A stretch of DNA of 9,117 nucleotides from HGM04593 sp045646845 (GCA_045646845.1 JAZRLO010000040.1:1-9117), one strand, 5' to 3'. Numbered from the stretch's first letter, positions 1-6,107 are shown. Notes: generated by a model not told the origin, from the letters alone. Translations and numbers: made by a program.

Positions 1-95
1 ATCATTATTTTTAAATGAATCGTCAATACCAAATCTAACGGGGACTAAACATATACCACGACTATAAAATCGTCCCATAATACCCATTTTATTGA

Positions 96-103
96 CAAAA
101 ATA
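96..103 (-). promoter_or_regulatory. Possible leftward Bacteroidetes -7 box
   Basis: The minus strand reads TATTTTTG, a full match to the Bacteroidetes TAnnTTTG -7 consensus, which would drive transcription leftwards out of the window. No good -33 TTG is seen at about 20 bases, and the surroundings are A/T-rich, so this may be chance. Confidence 0.25.
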
Positions 104-135
104 ATAAAAATTCATTCAAATTGCCCGTTTTTGCC

Positions 136-166
136 CGCAAAAAACCGCAAAAAACCGCAAAGAAAC
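136..166. repeat. Phased A-tract tandem repeat, unit CGCAAAAAAC
   Basis: Three tandem units: two exact 10-base copies (136-145, 146-155) and an 11-base variant (156-166). A-runs every 10-11 bp lie on one face of the helix, a pattern known to bend DNA intrinsically. Two TTGCCCG copies (121-127, 131-137) lie just before and overlap the start, and similar CAAAAACGC strings recur near 179 and 204. It may be an upstream element for a promoter or a protein-binding bend. No neighbouring gene start makes its target obvious. Confidence 0.6.
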
Positions 167-410
167 GAAACACACGCGCAAAAACGCCCCTTTTCATCTA
201 AACAAAAACGCAGCGCAACGCGCTATCTATAAGCAAATTGCACCTCTTTACTAAATTTAAACACTATTCACTTACTAAAACAATTACATTATATGGTTTT
301 ATCAAAGACACACCACTCAATACTATATAAACTCAATCAATGGTAGCCCATAAATCCGCGTCTGATGCAAGAGAGGTTGAGTATCTGGTAACACTGGAAA
401 ATGCCAAAAA

Positions 411-428
411 GGTTGTATGCATACAACC
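411..428. repeat. 18-bp perfect palindrome
   Basis: GGTTGTATGCATACAACC is a perfect dyad with no spacer. The symmetry stops exactly at its edges (A on both sides). It resembles an operator for a dimeric DNA-binding protein. As RNA it would give a 7-bp stem with a 4-base loop, but no U-tract follows, so it is not a standard terminator. No gene start is adjacent. Confidence 0.7.
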
Positions 429-505
429 AAATTTATCACTTAGCCACTTTAAGATAATGTTAGACAAAAGAACATAATGACATAAGAGCATGCTACAAGG
501 TGAAA

Positions 506-530
506 GTATCGCATACAGACCATGCGATAC
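506..530. repeat. Inverted repeat, 9-bp arms with 7-base spacer
   Basis: Arms GTATCGCAT and ATGCGATAC are perfectly complementary around ACAGACC. The left arm and spacer contain GCATACAGACC, which resembles GCATACAACC in the palindrome 80 bases upstream, so the two dyads may be related. No U-tract follows on either strand. An operator pair or a structured RNA are both possible. Confidence 0.65.
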
Positions 531-615
531 GAATGAATGCCAGTCTGCTGAAATGAAAAATATATTCTTCAATTTCTACCGATTGGCACTCACAATACAT
601 GGGAATCGCAATTTT

Positions 616-699
616 CATGTTTACATTACCGTTGTAGCATAAATACAGCGTAGAATCTTCTGTTTCTTCTGTACTTATGTCCAAAAACAACTATTTCCG
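616..699 (-). repeat. Degenerate repeat, copy 2
   Basis: Reading the minus strand from about 699, this segment matches copy 1 (738-825) with the same order of blocks: CGGAAA-(T/C)-AG, TTTTGGACA, a purine-rich AGAAG/AACAGAAG block, then GCTAC..CGGT.ATG. My hand alignment of the last 32 aligned positions gives about 25 identities. It also matches copy 3 (1826-1893) over the blocks ATTCT-CGC, CGGT, AAAC and ATGAAA. A 65-codon open frame on the minus strand (493-690) overlaps it but begins with a TTG codon. Confidence 0.55.
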
Positions 700-737
700 A
701 AACAACTGTATATATAAAACATACCAAGCGGAGAACA

Positions 738-825
738 TTCCATCACCGCAGTAGCGTAAAACGGCACAGTTTCTTTTTGTTCCTTCTGTTCTTCTGTCCA
801 AAATTCACCGAGAGTCTGTTTCCGA
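738..825 (-). repeat. Degenerate repeat, copy 1, behind the barrel gene
   Basis: Begins about 10 bases past the stop codon of the barrel gene at 836 and reads the same way. It shares TTTTGGACA, AGAA-ACAGAAG and TGCGGTG-TGGAA blocks with copies 2 and 3. In one frame copies 1, 2 and 3 read related peptides (EEQKEQKE, VQKKQKIL, GQKKWKIL), so the family may be decayed coding sequence as well as an intergenic repeat. Confidence 0.55.
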
Positions 826-835
826 TGCCCGGGGT

Positions 836-1480
836 CTAGAATCTCCATCGCAGTGCAAAATATGCACCTGCTGAAACGGTGTTCCCGGGAGTGTAGTATA
901 TGGTTCCGACAACTCCTGCCGAAAGCCGCTTATAGACTTTGACAAAGAGTCTTGTTTGTGAATAGATGTCTATCGGTGCACTCATTTTATGCGTTTTCCA
1001 CAGGTCGGTATAGTGCTCAAGGATGAAATATTTCCACTCCCATCCGCCAACGACAGAGAACTGCCCTCCAAAGCCCAGACCTTGCTTCCACATTGCAAGT
1101 GGCTCAAGAGCAAGATAGCCATGCTTGCTATATATGCAGTAGGCCGCGCCTATAAATGCTGTGCTTTCATAGAACGAATCTGCTGCCACGGCACGATACT
1201 CGGCATGGATGAAGATTGGTTTATCCCAGAACTTCTGCTCCCAGAAAAACTGTCCATAGCCCTCTGCACCACCGCCACGGAGTCCGGTAAGTTCGGCATA
1301 GGCATACCCCACATGATTGTTGCCAAGGGCTGTCGTTTCGGTAATCACTTTACCCGAGCCATCAAAAGGAGAATACCAAACCATCAGCGATGAGGCAAGG
1401 TCGCTCTTCTCCTGTGCCACCACATTGGAGCACGGGAGCAATAAAAAAAATGCAAGGATATATAGAGCAACTTTCTTCAT
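836..1480 (-). CDS. Small outer-membrane beta-barrel-like protein (DUF5020/Tsx-like)
   Basis: 214 residues. Residues 1-22 are a Sec signal peptide (MKK, a hydrophobic run to about 20, then VVA before Q23, a typical Bacteroidetes cleavage site). The mature part is rich in Tyr, Trp, Phe and Gly in alternating patterns, and it ends in ALRWRF, the terminal Phe being a common targeting signal of outer-membrane barrels. The order of aromatic strands (QFFWEQKFWDKPIFIHAEYR, then GGWEWKYFILEHYTDLW, then the C-terminal strand) resembles Bacteroidetes DUF5020 proteins, a group I associate with small Tsx-like channels. That match is from memory and a transported substrate cannot be named. The ATG at 1480 is the natural start because it begins the signal peptide. 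It stands alone: 426 bases upstream to the next gene, and no clear TAnnTTTG promoter was found. Confidence 0.7.
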   Translation of the reverse strand: MKKVALYILAFFLLLPCSNVVAQEKSDLASSLMVWYSPFDGSGKVITETTALGNNHVGYAYAELTGLRGGGAEGYGQFFWEQKFWDKPIFIHAEYRAVAADSFYESTAFIGAAYCIYSKHGYLALEPLAMWKQGLGFGGQFSVVGGWEWKYFILEHYTDLWKTHKMSAPIDIYSQTRLFVKVYKRLSAGVVGTIYYTPGNTVSAGAYFALRWRF

Positions 1481-1747
1481 ACAATTAAACAGCCCAACCC
1501 GGAGCCAACTACATTAAACCATAACAATCACTTGCCGATGCAGAATAATTACATGCCCATACATGAAGTTCCACTTCCATAATCTACCGATATTTAATTA
1601 TATATAATAGATTGCAATTCACTTTTGCCCTTGCTGTGGACAAGCGACAGACAAGGATTTTACAAAAATAAGCATATCAAAACTCAGTTTCTATTCAATG
1701 CGCACGCAGCTCTTCCAAGTTTTTCTTTCCACTTTGTTTCTATATCA

Positions 1748-1780
1748 ATAGCCTTATCTTCTTTAATATTCAAAGGCTAT
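1748..1780. repeat. Inverted repeat ATAGCCTT / AAGGCTAT
   Basis: Perfect 8-bp arms at 1748-1755 and 1773-1780 with a 17-base spacer. No T-tract follows on either strand, so an intrinsic terminator is not supported. It could still fold in the 3' untranslated part of the lipoprotein transcript. Confidence 0.45.
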
Positions 1781-1808
1781 GTTTGTGAATATTTGTCTAT
1801 CAGTGCTC
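1781..1808 (-). repeat. Block similar to part of the barrel gene (954-981)
   Basis: 24 of 28 bases match positions 954-981 inside the barrel gene, including an unbroken GTTTGTGAATA and TGTCTATC on the plus strand. On the minus strand both read in the same frame (IDIYSQT in the gene, IDKYSQT here, followed at once by TAG). This suggests a fragment of a related gene or a shared repeat. Confidence 0.5.
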
Positions 1809-1825
1809 GAGTGCAAATTTGCGAT

Positions 1826-1893
1826 TTCATTGTTTCCACCACCGCAGGGACACTAACGCTGCGCAGAATTTTCCATTTCTTTTGTCCCCAAAG
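1826..1893 (-). repeat. Degenerate repeat, copy 3, behind the hydrolase gene
   Basis: Starts about 14 bases past the stop of the hydrolase gene, in the same orientation, as copy 1 does behind the barrel gene. It shares TGCGGTG-TGGAA with copy 1 and ATTCT-CGC, CGGT, AAAC and ATGAAA blocks with copy 2. It is shorter, apparently lacking a few bases near the GGACA block. Confidence 0.5.
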
Positions 1894-1906
1894 CACTATG
1901 GGTTGT

Positions 1907-2869
1907 TTAATGGTTCTCTCGGAAGGCTTTGATGCGTTGCTTTATGTTTGCGCGTAGGGATTGGTCATACAGCCATGGCTCTACACCGTGATAATCGCCT
2001 ACATTAAGAATATTAAGAATATTGGGCAGATAACTGCCGTCATAACCATCTACAACAAGGACATTATGCTCTGTATTCAGTGTTACGGTGATACTGTCGT
2101 TAAGTGTTGCCGGTATTGAGTCTGTACGCCAGTTCACGGGGTTTATACACATCACTGTTGGTGAACTGACAATAGGTTTAATATACTTGACATCTGACAC
2201 TGAGTTGTAGCAGATAGTAACCCCAATGTCGTTTGCGCTCTTTGCAGCTACAATCCATGGTGCTGCAGCAACATCATTGGGGGTCACTTTATACCCGAGT
2301 ACATATGCTGCAACCATATATTTGCGTATATCCTCTGGCATACATTTCATCAGTTCCACCACAGATTTGCCTCCTTGGCTAAATCCTGCAAGGATAAAGG
2401 GGCGACCATTATTGTAGTTCTTGATAAAGTGGTCAAAGGCTCGCTTCACATCTGTCAGTGAGACACTCTCATACTGTCGAGTGATATAATCCTCGTCCAA
2501 TGTTGCCCATGTATTAAGGGTGATATGGCGGTAGTATGGCGAATAAAAATTATTGTCCTCGGCCATATATTCTGCAACCTTGTTCATCTCTATAGCCATA
2601 TTGTTACGATGTTGTTCGTTGCTCACATCGGCATAATGGCATGGGGTTCCGTTACTGGTTGTCCAATCAAACTCCCATGTCGATGGTATGTAGAATATAT
2701 CGGCACCCGTATCATTTGTGTCGTTGAGATGACACACCCACATATCGGCATTCTTATAGTCGGGTTCAACAGGGACATATTGCTGTTCTAAAGTCCCGTA
2801 ATTATTACTGCCGCAAGCCCCCAAAAGGCATGCGGCAGTAATATATATAAAGGTCTTAATATTACCCAC
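1907..2869 (-). CDS. DUF3089-like alpha/beta-hydrolase lipoprotein
   Basis: 320 residues. An N-terminal lipoprotein signal (hydrophobic stretch, lipobox LGAC, Cys19) predicts anchoring to a membrane; the residues after Cys (GSNNYG) lack an acidic surface-export signal, so the periplasmic side is more likely. The body looks like the DUF3089 branch of alpha/beta hydrolases: the early DIFYIPSTW segment (57-65), and the nucleophile elbow GFSQGG (162-167) with Ser164. A late GDYHG (291-295) offers a candidate catalytic His294. The substrate is unknown; ester or lipid hydrolysis is only inferred from the fold. The start codon is GTG at 2869: an in-frame TAA lies immediately before it and no ATG occurs before residue 43. 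It follows the upstream lipoprotein gene by 13 bases, so the two are probably co-transcribed. Confidence 0.78.
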   Translation of the reverse strand: MGNIKTFIYITAACLLGACGSNNYGTLEQQYVPVEPDYKNADMWVCHLNDTNDTGADIFYIPSTWEFDWTTSNGTPCHYADVSNEQHRNNMAIEMNKVAEYMAEDNNFYSPYYRHITLNTWATLDEDYITRQYESVSLTDVKRAFDHFIKNYNNGRPFILAGFSQGGKSVVELMKCMPEDIRKYMVAAYVLGYKVTPNDVAAAPWIVAAKSANDIGVTICYNSVSDVKYIKPIVSSPTVMCINPVNWRTDSIPATLNDSITVTLNTEHNVLVVDGYDGSYLPNILNILNVGDYHGVEPWLYDQSLRANIKQRIKAFRENH

Positions 2870-2882
2870 TTAACAATGATTT

Positions 2883-3464
2883 TTAATTATTTATTGTGTA
2901 AGAAGACTTGAGGATTACATGCTCCGGTTTATTTACTGTAACATACTTTTTAACTTTTTCTACACCAACTTCACCATTATTTTTATCACCTATAGCCATG
3001 GTATAGTTAATATTTTTTGAACCATTATCCCATACAAGCGATTTCATATAACCTGTCTCGTCATATAATTGAAGGGAAGACGATGACACTGCCTTAAAAC
3101 TGTACCCAACCGTCTGCGCCTTCTCCGGATCAAGCTCTGGGAGAGGATTCTTTACCGTGGCAATCACATCACATGTGATTTTTCCGGGAATAGTGCCATC
3201 GCAAATTTTGCTGTATTTCCACACACATGAATCGAGCTTTATGGTTTCGACACCAGTTTCACTATTGCCAATAGTAGCTACCACATCATATAAATTAAAA
3301 AAGTCCTCAGAAAGAGTCACTTCGTATCTTTCGACAGCTCTTACATACTTGGGAGGCTCATTTGGCGTAGTGGTTATATCCTCATTTTCACAGGAAGTAA
3401 AAGTTGTCAAGCACAACATTGCAGCAATTGTTGCCAAGTTTTTTAAAATTGAAAAATTTTTCAT
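2883..3464 (-). CDS. Putative surface lipoprotein of unknown function
   Basis: 193 residues from ATG 3464; a TTG two codons upstream (3470) is possible but less likely. The N-terminus has basic residues, a hydrophobic stretch (TIAAMLCLTTF) and TSC with Cys at about residue 25, a degenerate Bacteroidetes lipobox. The next residues are ENED, an acidic run resembling the lipoprotein export signal described for Bacteroidetes surface lipoproteins, so display on the cell surface is inferred. The rest is beta-rich, with alternating hydrophobic residues, no catalytic motif, and no family I recognise. It ends 13 bases before the DUF3089-like hydrolase gene and likely forms a two-gene unit with it. No strong TAnnTTTG promoter was found; a CAATTTTG about 65-75 bases upstream is one mismatch away. 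Confidence 0.72.
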   Translation of the reverse strand: MKNFSILKNLATIAAMLCLTTFTSCENEDITTTPNEPPKYVRAVERYEVTLSEDFFNLYDVVATIGNSETGVETIKLDSCVWKYSKICDGTIPGKITCDVIATVKNPLPELDPEKAQTVGYSFKAVSSSSLQLYDETGYMKSLVWDNGSKNINYTMAIGDKNNGEVGVEKVKKYVTVNKPEHVILKSSYTINN

Positions 3465-3792
3465 ACTCAATATGTGATTAGTTCATAAAAATGTTTCCGT
3501 AGATGCTTTTCAATCGTGTCTCAAAATTGCATATTAAACAGATTGCATAATGCCAATATCGAACCATGTAAATAATACAGGCTAATTCCGACTATGCAAG
3601 TTTAGTAAAATCTTTTAAATAATGCAAAATAGTAGAGTATTTTTTACATAAAAACAAGCCACCCAAATGTTATTCCGGGCAATAACTCGTATTCGCCAGT
3701 GTTTGCAGTGGGTATCGTGTGCAAAATCATTTGCCAGCGCAGAGGTAGCTTTTTCTTGCCTATTATTGCCAACGGTTGTCAAGTGAATACCT
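3465..3792. other. Non-coding stretch between HipA remnant and lipoprotein
   Basis: About 330 AT-rich bases with no supported gene. A minus-strand frame (3615-3956) is mostly a shadow of the HipA remnant that runs on into this stretch. The part at 3669-3686 is a GTTATT/AATAAC inverted repeat with a 6-base centre. At 3715-3742 a few short blocks (TCGTGTGCAAA, CCAGCGCAG) recall the region around repeat copy 3, a weak possible fourth copy. Confidence 0.45.
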
Positions 3793-4104
3793 CTATTTAT
3801 CACTTCTTTGAAAGCGGTGCAAGCGTTCCTTGTAGGATTGCTTGTACATGCGTTTAACTTTCTCTTCCAAAAAAGAATTCTCAATAAGTTCGTAAACCTT
3901 TGGTTGCTCCGTTGCAAACATGTCAATAACAGAGGCCATCTTTTTAGGCAGAACACCTATGCGTGTTCCAAAGGTAATGAAGTCGTCCTTGCATGGGTGT
4001 AATGTTCTCGAATATACATCAGAGTATTCTGACTCAGGAATCAGCCCGTCTTGCAGGGCAAAGTCCCCATCGTTGACATGGATAGAGGTATTCATCAAGT
4101 CATA
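3793..4104 (-). pseudogene. C-terminal remnant of a HipA-family kinase toxin
   Basis: About 103 residues open from 4104, with ATG at 4095 (an ORF of 100 residues). The reading begins YDLMNTSIHVNDGDFALQDG, which closely resembles HipA proteins just after their LSPAYDL motif, then a helical C-terminus (FGTRIGVLPKKM, EQPKVYELIENSFLEEKVK, ERLHRF) typical of HipA ends. The similarity starts upstream of the ATG, at Tyr-Asp-Leu directly after an in-frame TGA (4105-4107), where an intact HipA would continue. The N-terminal lobe, the ATP-binding residues and the catalytic loop are absent, because mnmE ends only 42 bases upstream. HipA is a Ser/Thr kinase toxin of type II toxin-antitoxin systems (the E. 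coli form phosphorylates GltX). This stump cannot be an active kinase, and no HipB antitoxin is present. It appears to be a deletion relic. Confidence 0.78.
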
Positions 4105-4146
4105 TCAATAACTTATGTAATTATCTAACAACCAATGCGTTACAAC

Positions 4147-5565
4147 CTATTTACCGATGCAGAAATTGGCAAATATATTCCCGAGTACTTCGTCATTTGT
4201 CACTTCGCCTACAATTTCGCTAAGGTTGTGGATGGCAGCGCGGAGGTGTTCGCTGACGAGGTCGCCGCTGAGGCCGAGGTCAAGACCTTGCTTTACTTCT
4301 TTAATCTCTTTGAGGGCGCGGGTGAGGGCTTCGTAGTGGCGAACGTTGGTGACAACGACATCGCCGCTTGAGATTGATGGCAAGGCGGCACTACGAATGA
4401 GGAACTCTTCGAGTCTGTCGAGGTTGCTCTTTAGACGGGCAGAGATTGCCCACATGTCATCTTGGCTCCACACGATATCATCGCCGCACTCGGCAACGAG
4501 TGTCCTGCCCCACTCCATAATCTCGGCTATGCGCTCGTCCCTGATGGTGTCGCTCTTGTTTATGAGTATTGCGAGTTTCTTTTCACGGCACTCAGGGAGT
4601 ATCTTCTTTGCTGTGATTTCCATCTGGGCATAGTCGGCAGCGGGGTCAACAATCCACAGTGCGATGGAGGTCTTGCGCAGCTGCTCAACGGTGCGTTCTA
4701 TTCCCATCTGCTCCACCACATCCTGTGTCTCGCGCAAGCCGGCGGTGTCAATGAAGCGGAATGTTGTTCCGCCAATTGCCATTGTACCCTCGATAGTGTC
4801 GCGTGTGGTACCGCTAATGTCGCTGACAATGGCTCTCTCCTCGCGAAGGAGTGCGTTAAGAAGCGTGCTCTTACCGGCGTTTGTCTCGCCCACAATAGCC
4901 ACCGGAACACCGTTCTTCACTGCATTGCCAACGGCAAAGGAGTCGGTAAGGCGTGTCATGACGCCATCAATATCATCGCACAGACGGATGAGCTCGCCAC
5001 GGTCGGCAAACTCGACATCCTCCTCACTGAAATCGAGTTCGAGTTCCATGAGCGTTGTGAGCTTTAGCAGTTTGTCGCGCAGGCCTGCAAGTTCGTTGCT
5101 GAAATCGCCCTTCAGTTGGTTCATCGCCAGGCGGTGCGATGCCTTTGATGTAGATGATATGAGGTCGGCAACGGCCTCGGCACGGCTAAGATCCATCTTG
5201 CCGTTGAGGAAGGCGCGCATGGTAAACTCGCCCGGGTCGGCCTGGCGTGCACCAAGGTTGAACAAAGCCAACAGGATTTGCTGGGTGATGTAAGCCGATG
5301 CGTGGCAACTTATCTCCACAACATCCTCGCCTGTATAAGTATAAGGCGCGCGCATCACGGTTACAAGCACCTCGTCAAGCAGTTCGCCGGGAGTAACGCT
5401 CACATCACCAAAGACGGCAGTGTGCGACTTGCGCTCTGCCAACGGCAATCCCTTGCGTGGGGTAAAGATGTGTGATGTATATTCAACGGCTTTTACACCG
5501 GATATTCTTACAACGCTTATTGCTCCGCCCTGAGGAGTTGCCAAGGCGCATATTGTATCGTTCAT
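4147..5565 (-). CDS. mnmE: tRNA uridine-5-carboxymethylaminomethyl modification GTPase MnmE
   Basis: 472 residues, close to the usual 450-460. With MnmG it installs the carboxymethylaminomethyl group at U34 of certain tRNAs in the cytoplasm. The N-terminal part (about 1-120) is the dimerisation and tetrahydrofolate-binding domain (DTICALATPQGGAI start, PGEFTMRAFLNGKMDLSRAEAV at about 111-132). A helical domain flanks the G domain: G1 GETNAGKST (226-234), G2 SGTTRD (251-256), G3 DTAG (273-276), G4 NKSD (336-339), G5 near ISAR (374-377). The protein ends in CIGK (469-472), whose Cys is part of the conserved C-terminal motif. All key motifs are present, so it should be functional. A perfect -7 box lies about 115 bases upstream. 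It is followed by the HipA remnant. Confidence 0.97.
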   Translation of the reverse strand: MNDTICALATPQGGAISVVRISGVKAVEYTSHIFTPRKGLPLAERKSHTAVFGDVSVTPGELLDEVLVTVMRAPYTYTGEDVVEISCHASAYITQQILLALFNLGARQADPGEFTMRAFLNGKMDLSRAEAVADLISSTSKASHRLAMNQLKGDFSNELAGLRDKLLKLTTLMELELDFSEEDVEFADRGELIRLCDDIDGVMTRLTDSFAVGNAVKNGVPVAIVGETNAGKSTLLNALLREERAIVSDISGTTRDTIEGTMAIGGTTFRFIDTAGLRETQDVVEQMGIERTVEQLRKTSIALWIVDPAADYAQMEITAKKILPECREKKLAILINKSDTIRDERIAEIMEWGRTLVAECGDDIVWSQDDMWAISARLKSNLDRLEEFLIRSAALPSISSGDVVVTNVRHYEALTRALKEIKEVKQGLDLGLSGDLVSEHLRAAIHNLSEIVGEVTNDEVLGNIFANFCIGK

Positions 5566-5594
5566 GGTTTAATTTTGGTTGTTTATTCATTATT

Positions 5595-5616
5595 GGACGG
5601 GCATATCGTCCTGCCC
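5595..5616 (-). promoter_or_regulatory. Alternative hairpins in the mnmE leader
   Basis: Two mutually exclusive 5-bp stems overlap: 5595-5599 with 5607-5611 (GGACG/CGTCC), and 5599-5603 with 5612-5616 (GGGCA/TGCCC). They lie about 30-50 bases before the mnmE start, inside the predicted leader. They could be a small switch or could be chance; the stems are short. Confidence 0.3.
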
Positions 5617-5678
5617 CGGCAACTGGCGACTATTGAGATCCTTTGAAAGTGCCAGGATGACAATGTAGGCAGTGATTG

Positions 5679-5686
5679 CAAAAGTA
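5679..5686 (-). promoter_or_regulatory. mnmE promoter -7 box
   Basis: The minus strand reads TACTTTTG, a full TAnnTTTG match, giving a leader of about 105 bases before the mnmE ATG. No TTG sits at the usual 19-21-base distance; one at 24 bases is the nearest candidate. Confidence 0.55.
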
Positions 5687-5791
5687 CGAACAAATCTGCA
5701 AGTTAGCGAGCAAAAATGAATTTATTTGAGCATTATAAATGCGTTGTAGAGCGTTGTTCCACTACGATACAATTCTCTGTCATAACAAAGA

Positions 5792-6001
5792 CTACTTCTG
5801 TCGAAGTCTATCATACTCCTCGAGCAGGCTCTTGCCAAAATCGACAGCAGAGTTCTCAATCTTCTTATAGGTTCCAACGACTGCATTCTCCACAGTCTTA
5901 TATCCGTTCACCACACCATTCTCAATAGCTTTGTAGGTATCAATTACACCATTTTCAATTTCAACATAGGTTTCAACTGCGTTTTTCTTGACATTCTTCA
6001 T
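5792..6001 (-). CDS. Small protein of 11-residue amphipathic helix repeats
   Basis: 69 residues. From residue 8 to about 51 it is four tandem 11-residue units of pattern V-V-x-x-Y-K-x-I-E-N-G/A (units at 8-18, 19-29, 30-40, 41-51), then a partial unit AVDFGKSLLEE and a charged tail EEYDRLRQK. Eleven-residue periodicity gives an amphipathic helix with a continuous hydrophobic stripe, as in alpha-synuclein and apolipoprotein-type repeats; binding to membrane or to a partner is inferred, not shown. I recognise similar short repeat proteins in other gut bacteria but know no assigned function. The start is ATG 6001: a purine-rich AAGAGAAA lies just upstream and the -7 box at 6029-6036 gives a leader of about 20 bases, so longer upstream starts would lie before the promoter. 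It is divergent from the AraC-type regulator. The next gene on its strand, mnmE, has its own promoter. Confidence 0.72.
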   Translation of the reverse strand: MKNVKKNAVETYVEIENGVIDTYKAIENGVVNGYKTVENAVVGTYKKIENSAVDFGKSLLEEYDRLRQK

Positions 6002-6028
6002 TTTCTCTTTTTTTTTAGTTTCCGGGTG

Positions 6029-6036
6029 CAAAAGTA
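6029..6036 (-). promoter_or_regulatory. Promoter -7 box of the 11-mer repeat gene
   Basis: The minus strand reads TACTTTTG, a full TAnnTTTG match about 28 bases before the gene's ATG. A TTTG occurs 15 bases upstream of the box, closer than the usual 19-21, so the -33 element is unclear. Confidence 0.55.
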
Positions 6037-6071
6037 GTACGTATCGCGTGGCAAAGAAAGGGAGAGAGTGC

Positions 6072-6107
6072 GCATAGATTAGCATAAAAGTCGCATACAT
6101 ATTGCAT
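6072..6107. promoter_or_regulatory. Helically phased GCAT motifs (candidate operator)
   Basis: Four GCAT copies start at 6072, 6082, 6093 and 6104, that is 10, 11 and 11 bases apart, so they fall on one face of the DNA. The last overlaps the -33 TTG of the regulator's promoter and is followed by ATGC (6110-6113) to make a small dyad. The set lies between the two divergent promoters. A regulator binding here could control both genes; the AraC-type protein encoded next door is the obvious candidate, by inference. Confidence 0.5.

Larger units (their letters stand above)
1..835. other. Long stretch without a convincing gene
   Basis: About 835 bases with only short, low-quality reading frames. 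It is AT-rich at the left and contains phased A-tracts (136-166), a GC hairpin at 212-224 (AGCGC-AAC-GCGCT) that on the minus strand is followed three bases later by a T-rich stretch and so could be a weak leftward terminator, two perfect dyads (411-428 and 506-530) and two copies of a degenerate repeat (616-699 and 738-825). Short frames exist (plus 340-477, plus 490-642, minus 493-690), but none has a convincing start, a recognisable motif or conserved-looking composition. It could be decayed gene sequence or an untranslated RNA region. Confidence 0.6.
1481..1906. other. Non-coding stretch between barrel and hydrolase genes
   Basis: No convincing gene. Plus-strand frames here (for example 1625-1957) have no motif and run into the neighbouring gene. 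The minus strand holds repeat copy 3 (1826-1893), a block resembling part of the barrel gene (1781-1808), an 8-bp-arm inverted repeat (1748-1780) and the 10-bp palindrome GCAAATTTGC at 1813-1822. A minus-strand frame from about 1900 to 1690, interrupted by one TAG, reads through all of these. Confidence 0.55.

Noticed and set aside
136..166. CRISPR array
   Set aside because: Units are only 10-11 bases with no spacers and no cas genes are present.
340..477. 45-codon plus-strand frame starting at ATG 340
   Set aside because: It ends in two successive stops and contains the 18-bp palindrome. There is no recognisable motif or ribosome-binding signal.
493..690. 65-codon minus-strand frame as a gene
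   Set aside because: It opens with TTG, lies across repeat copy 2 and a dyad, and shows no domain. It is better explained by the repeat.
3615..3956. 113-codon minus-strand frame
   Set aside because: Mostly an alternative frame of the HipA remnant that runs into non-coding DNA; its start has no support.
3793..4104. Complete hipBA toxin-antitoxin system
   Set aside because: No antitoxin frame and no kinase N-lobe or catalytic loop are present in the 42 bases left before mnmE.
4462..5293. Long plus-strand frames of about 200 codons
   Set aside because: They lie antisense to mnmE, whose motifs are complete, and have low-complexity Ser/Arg-rich composition.
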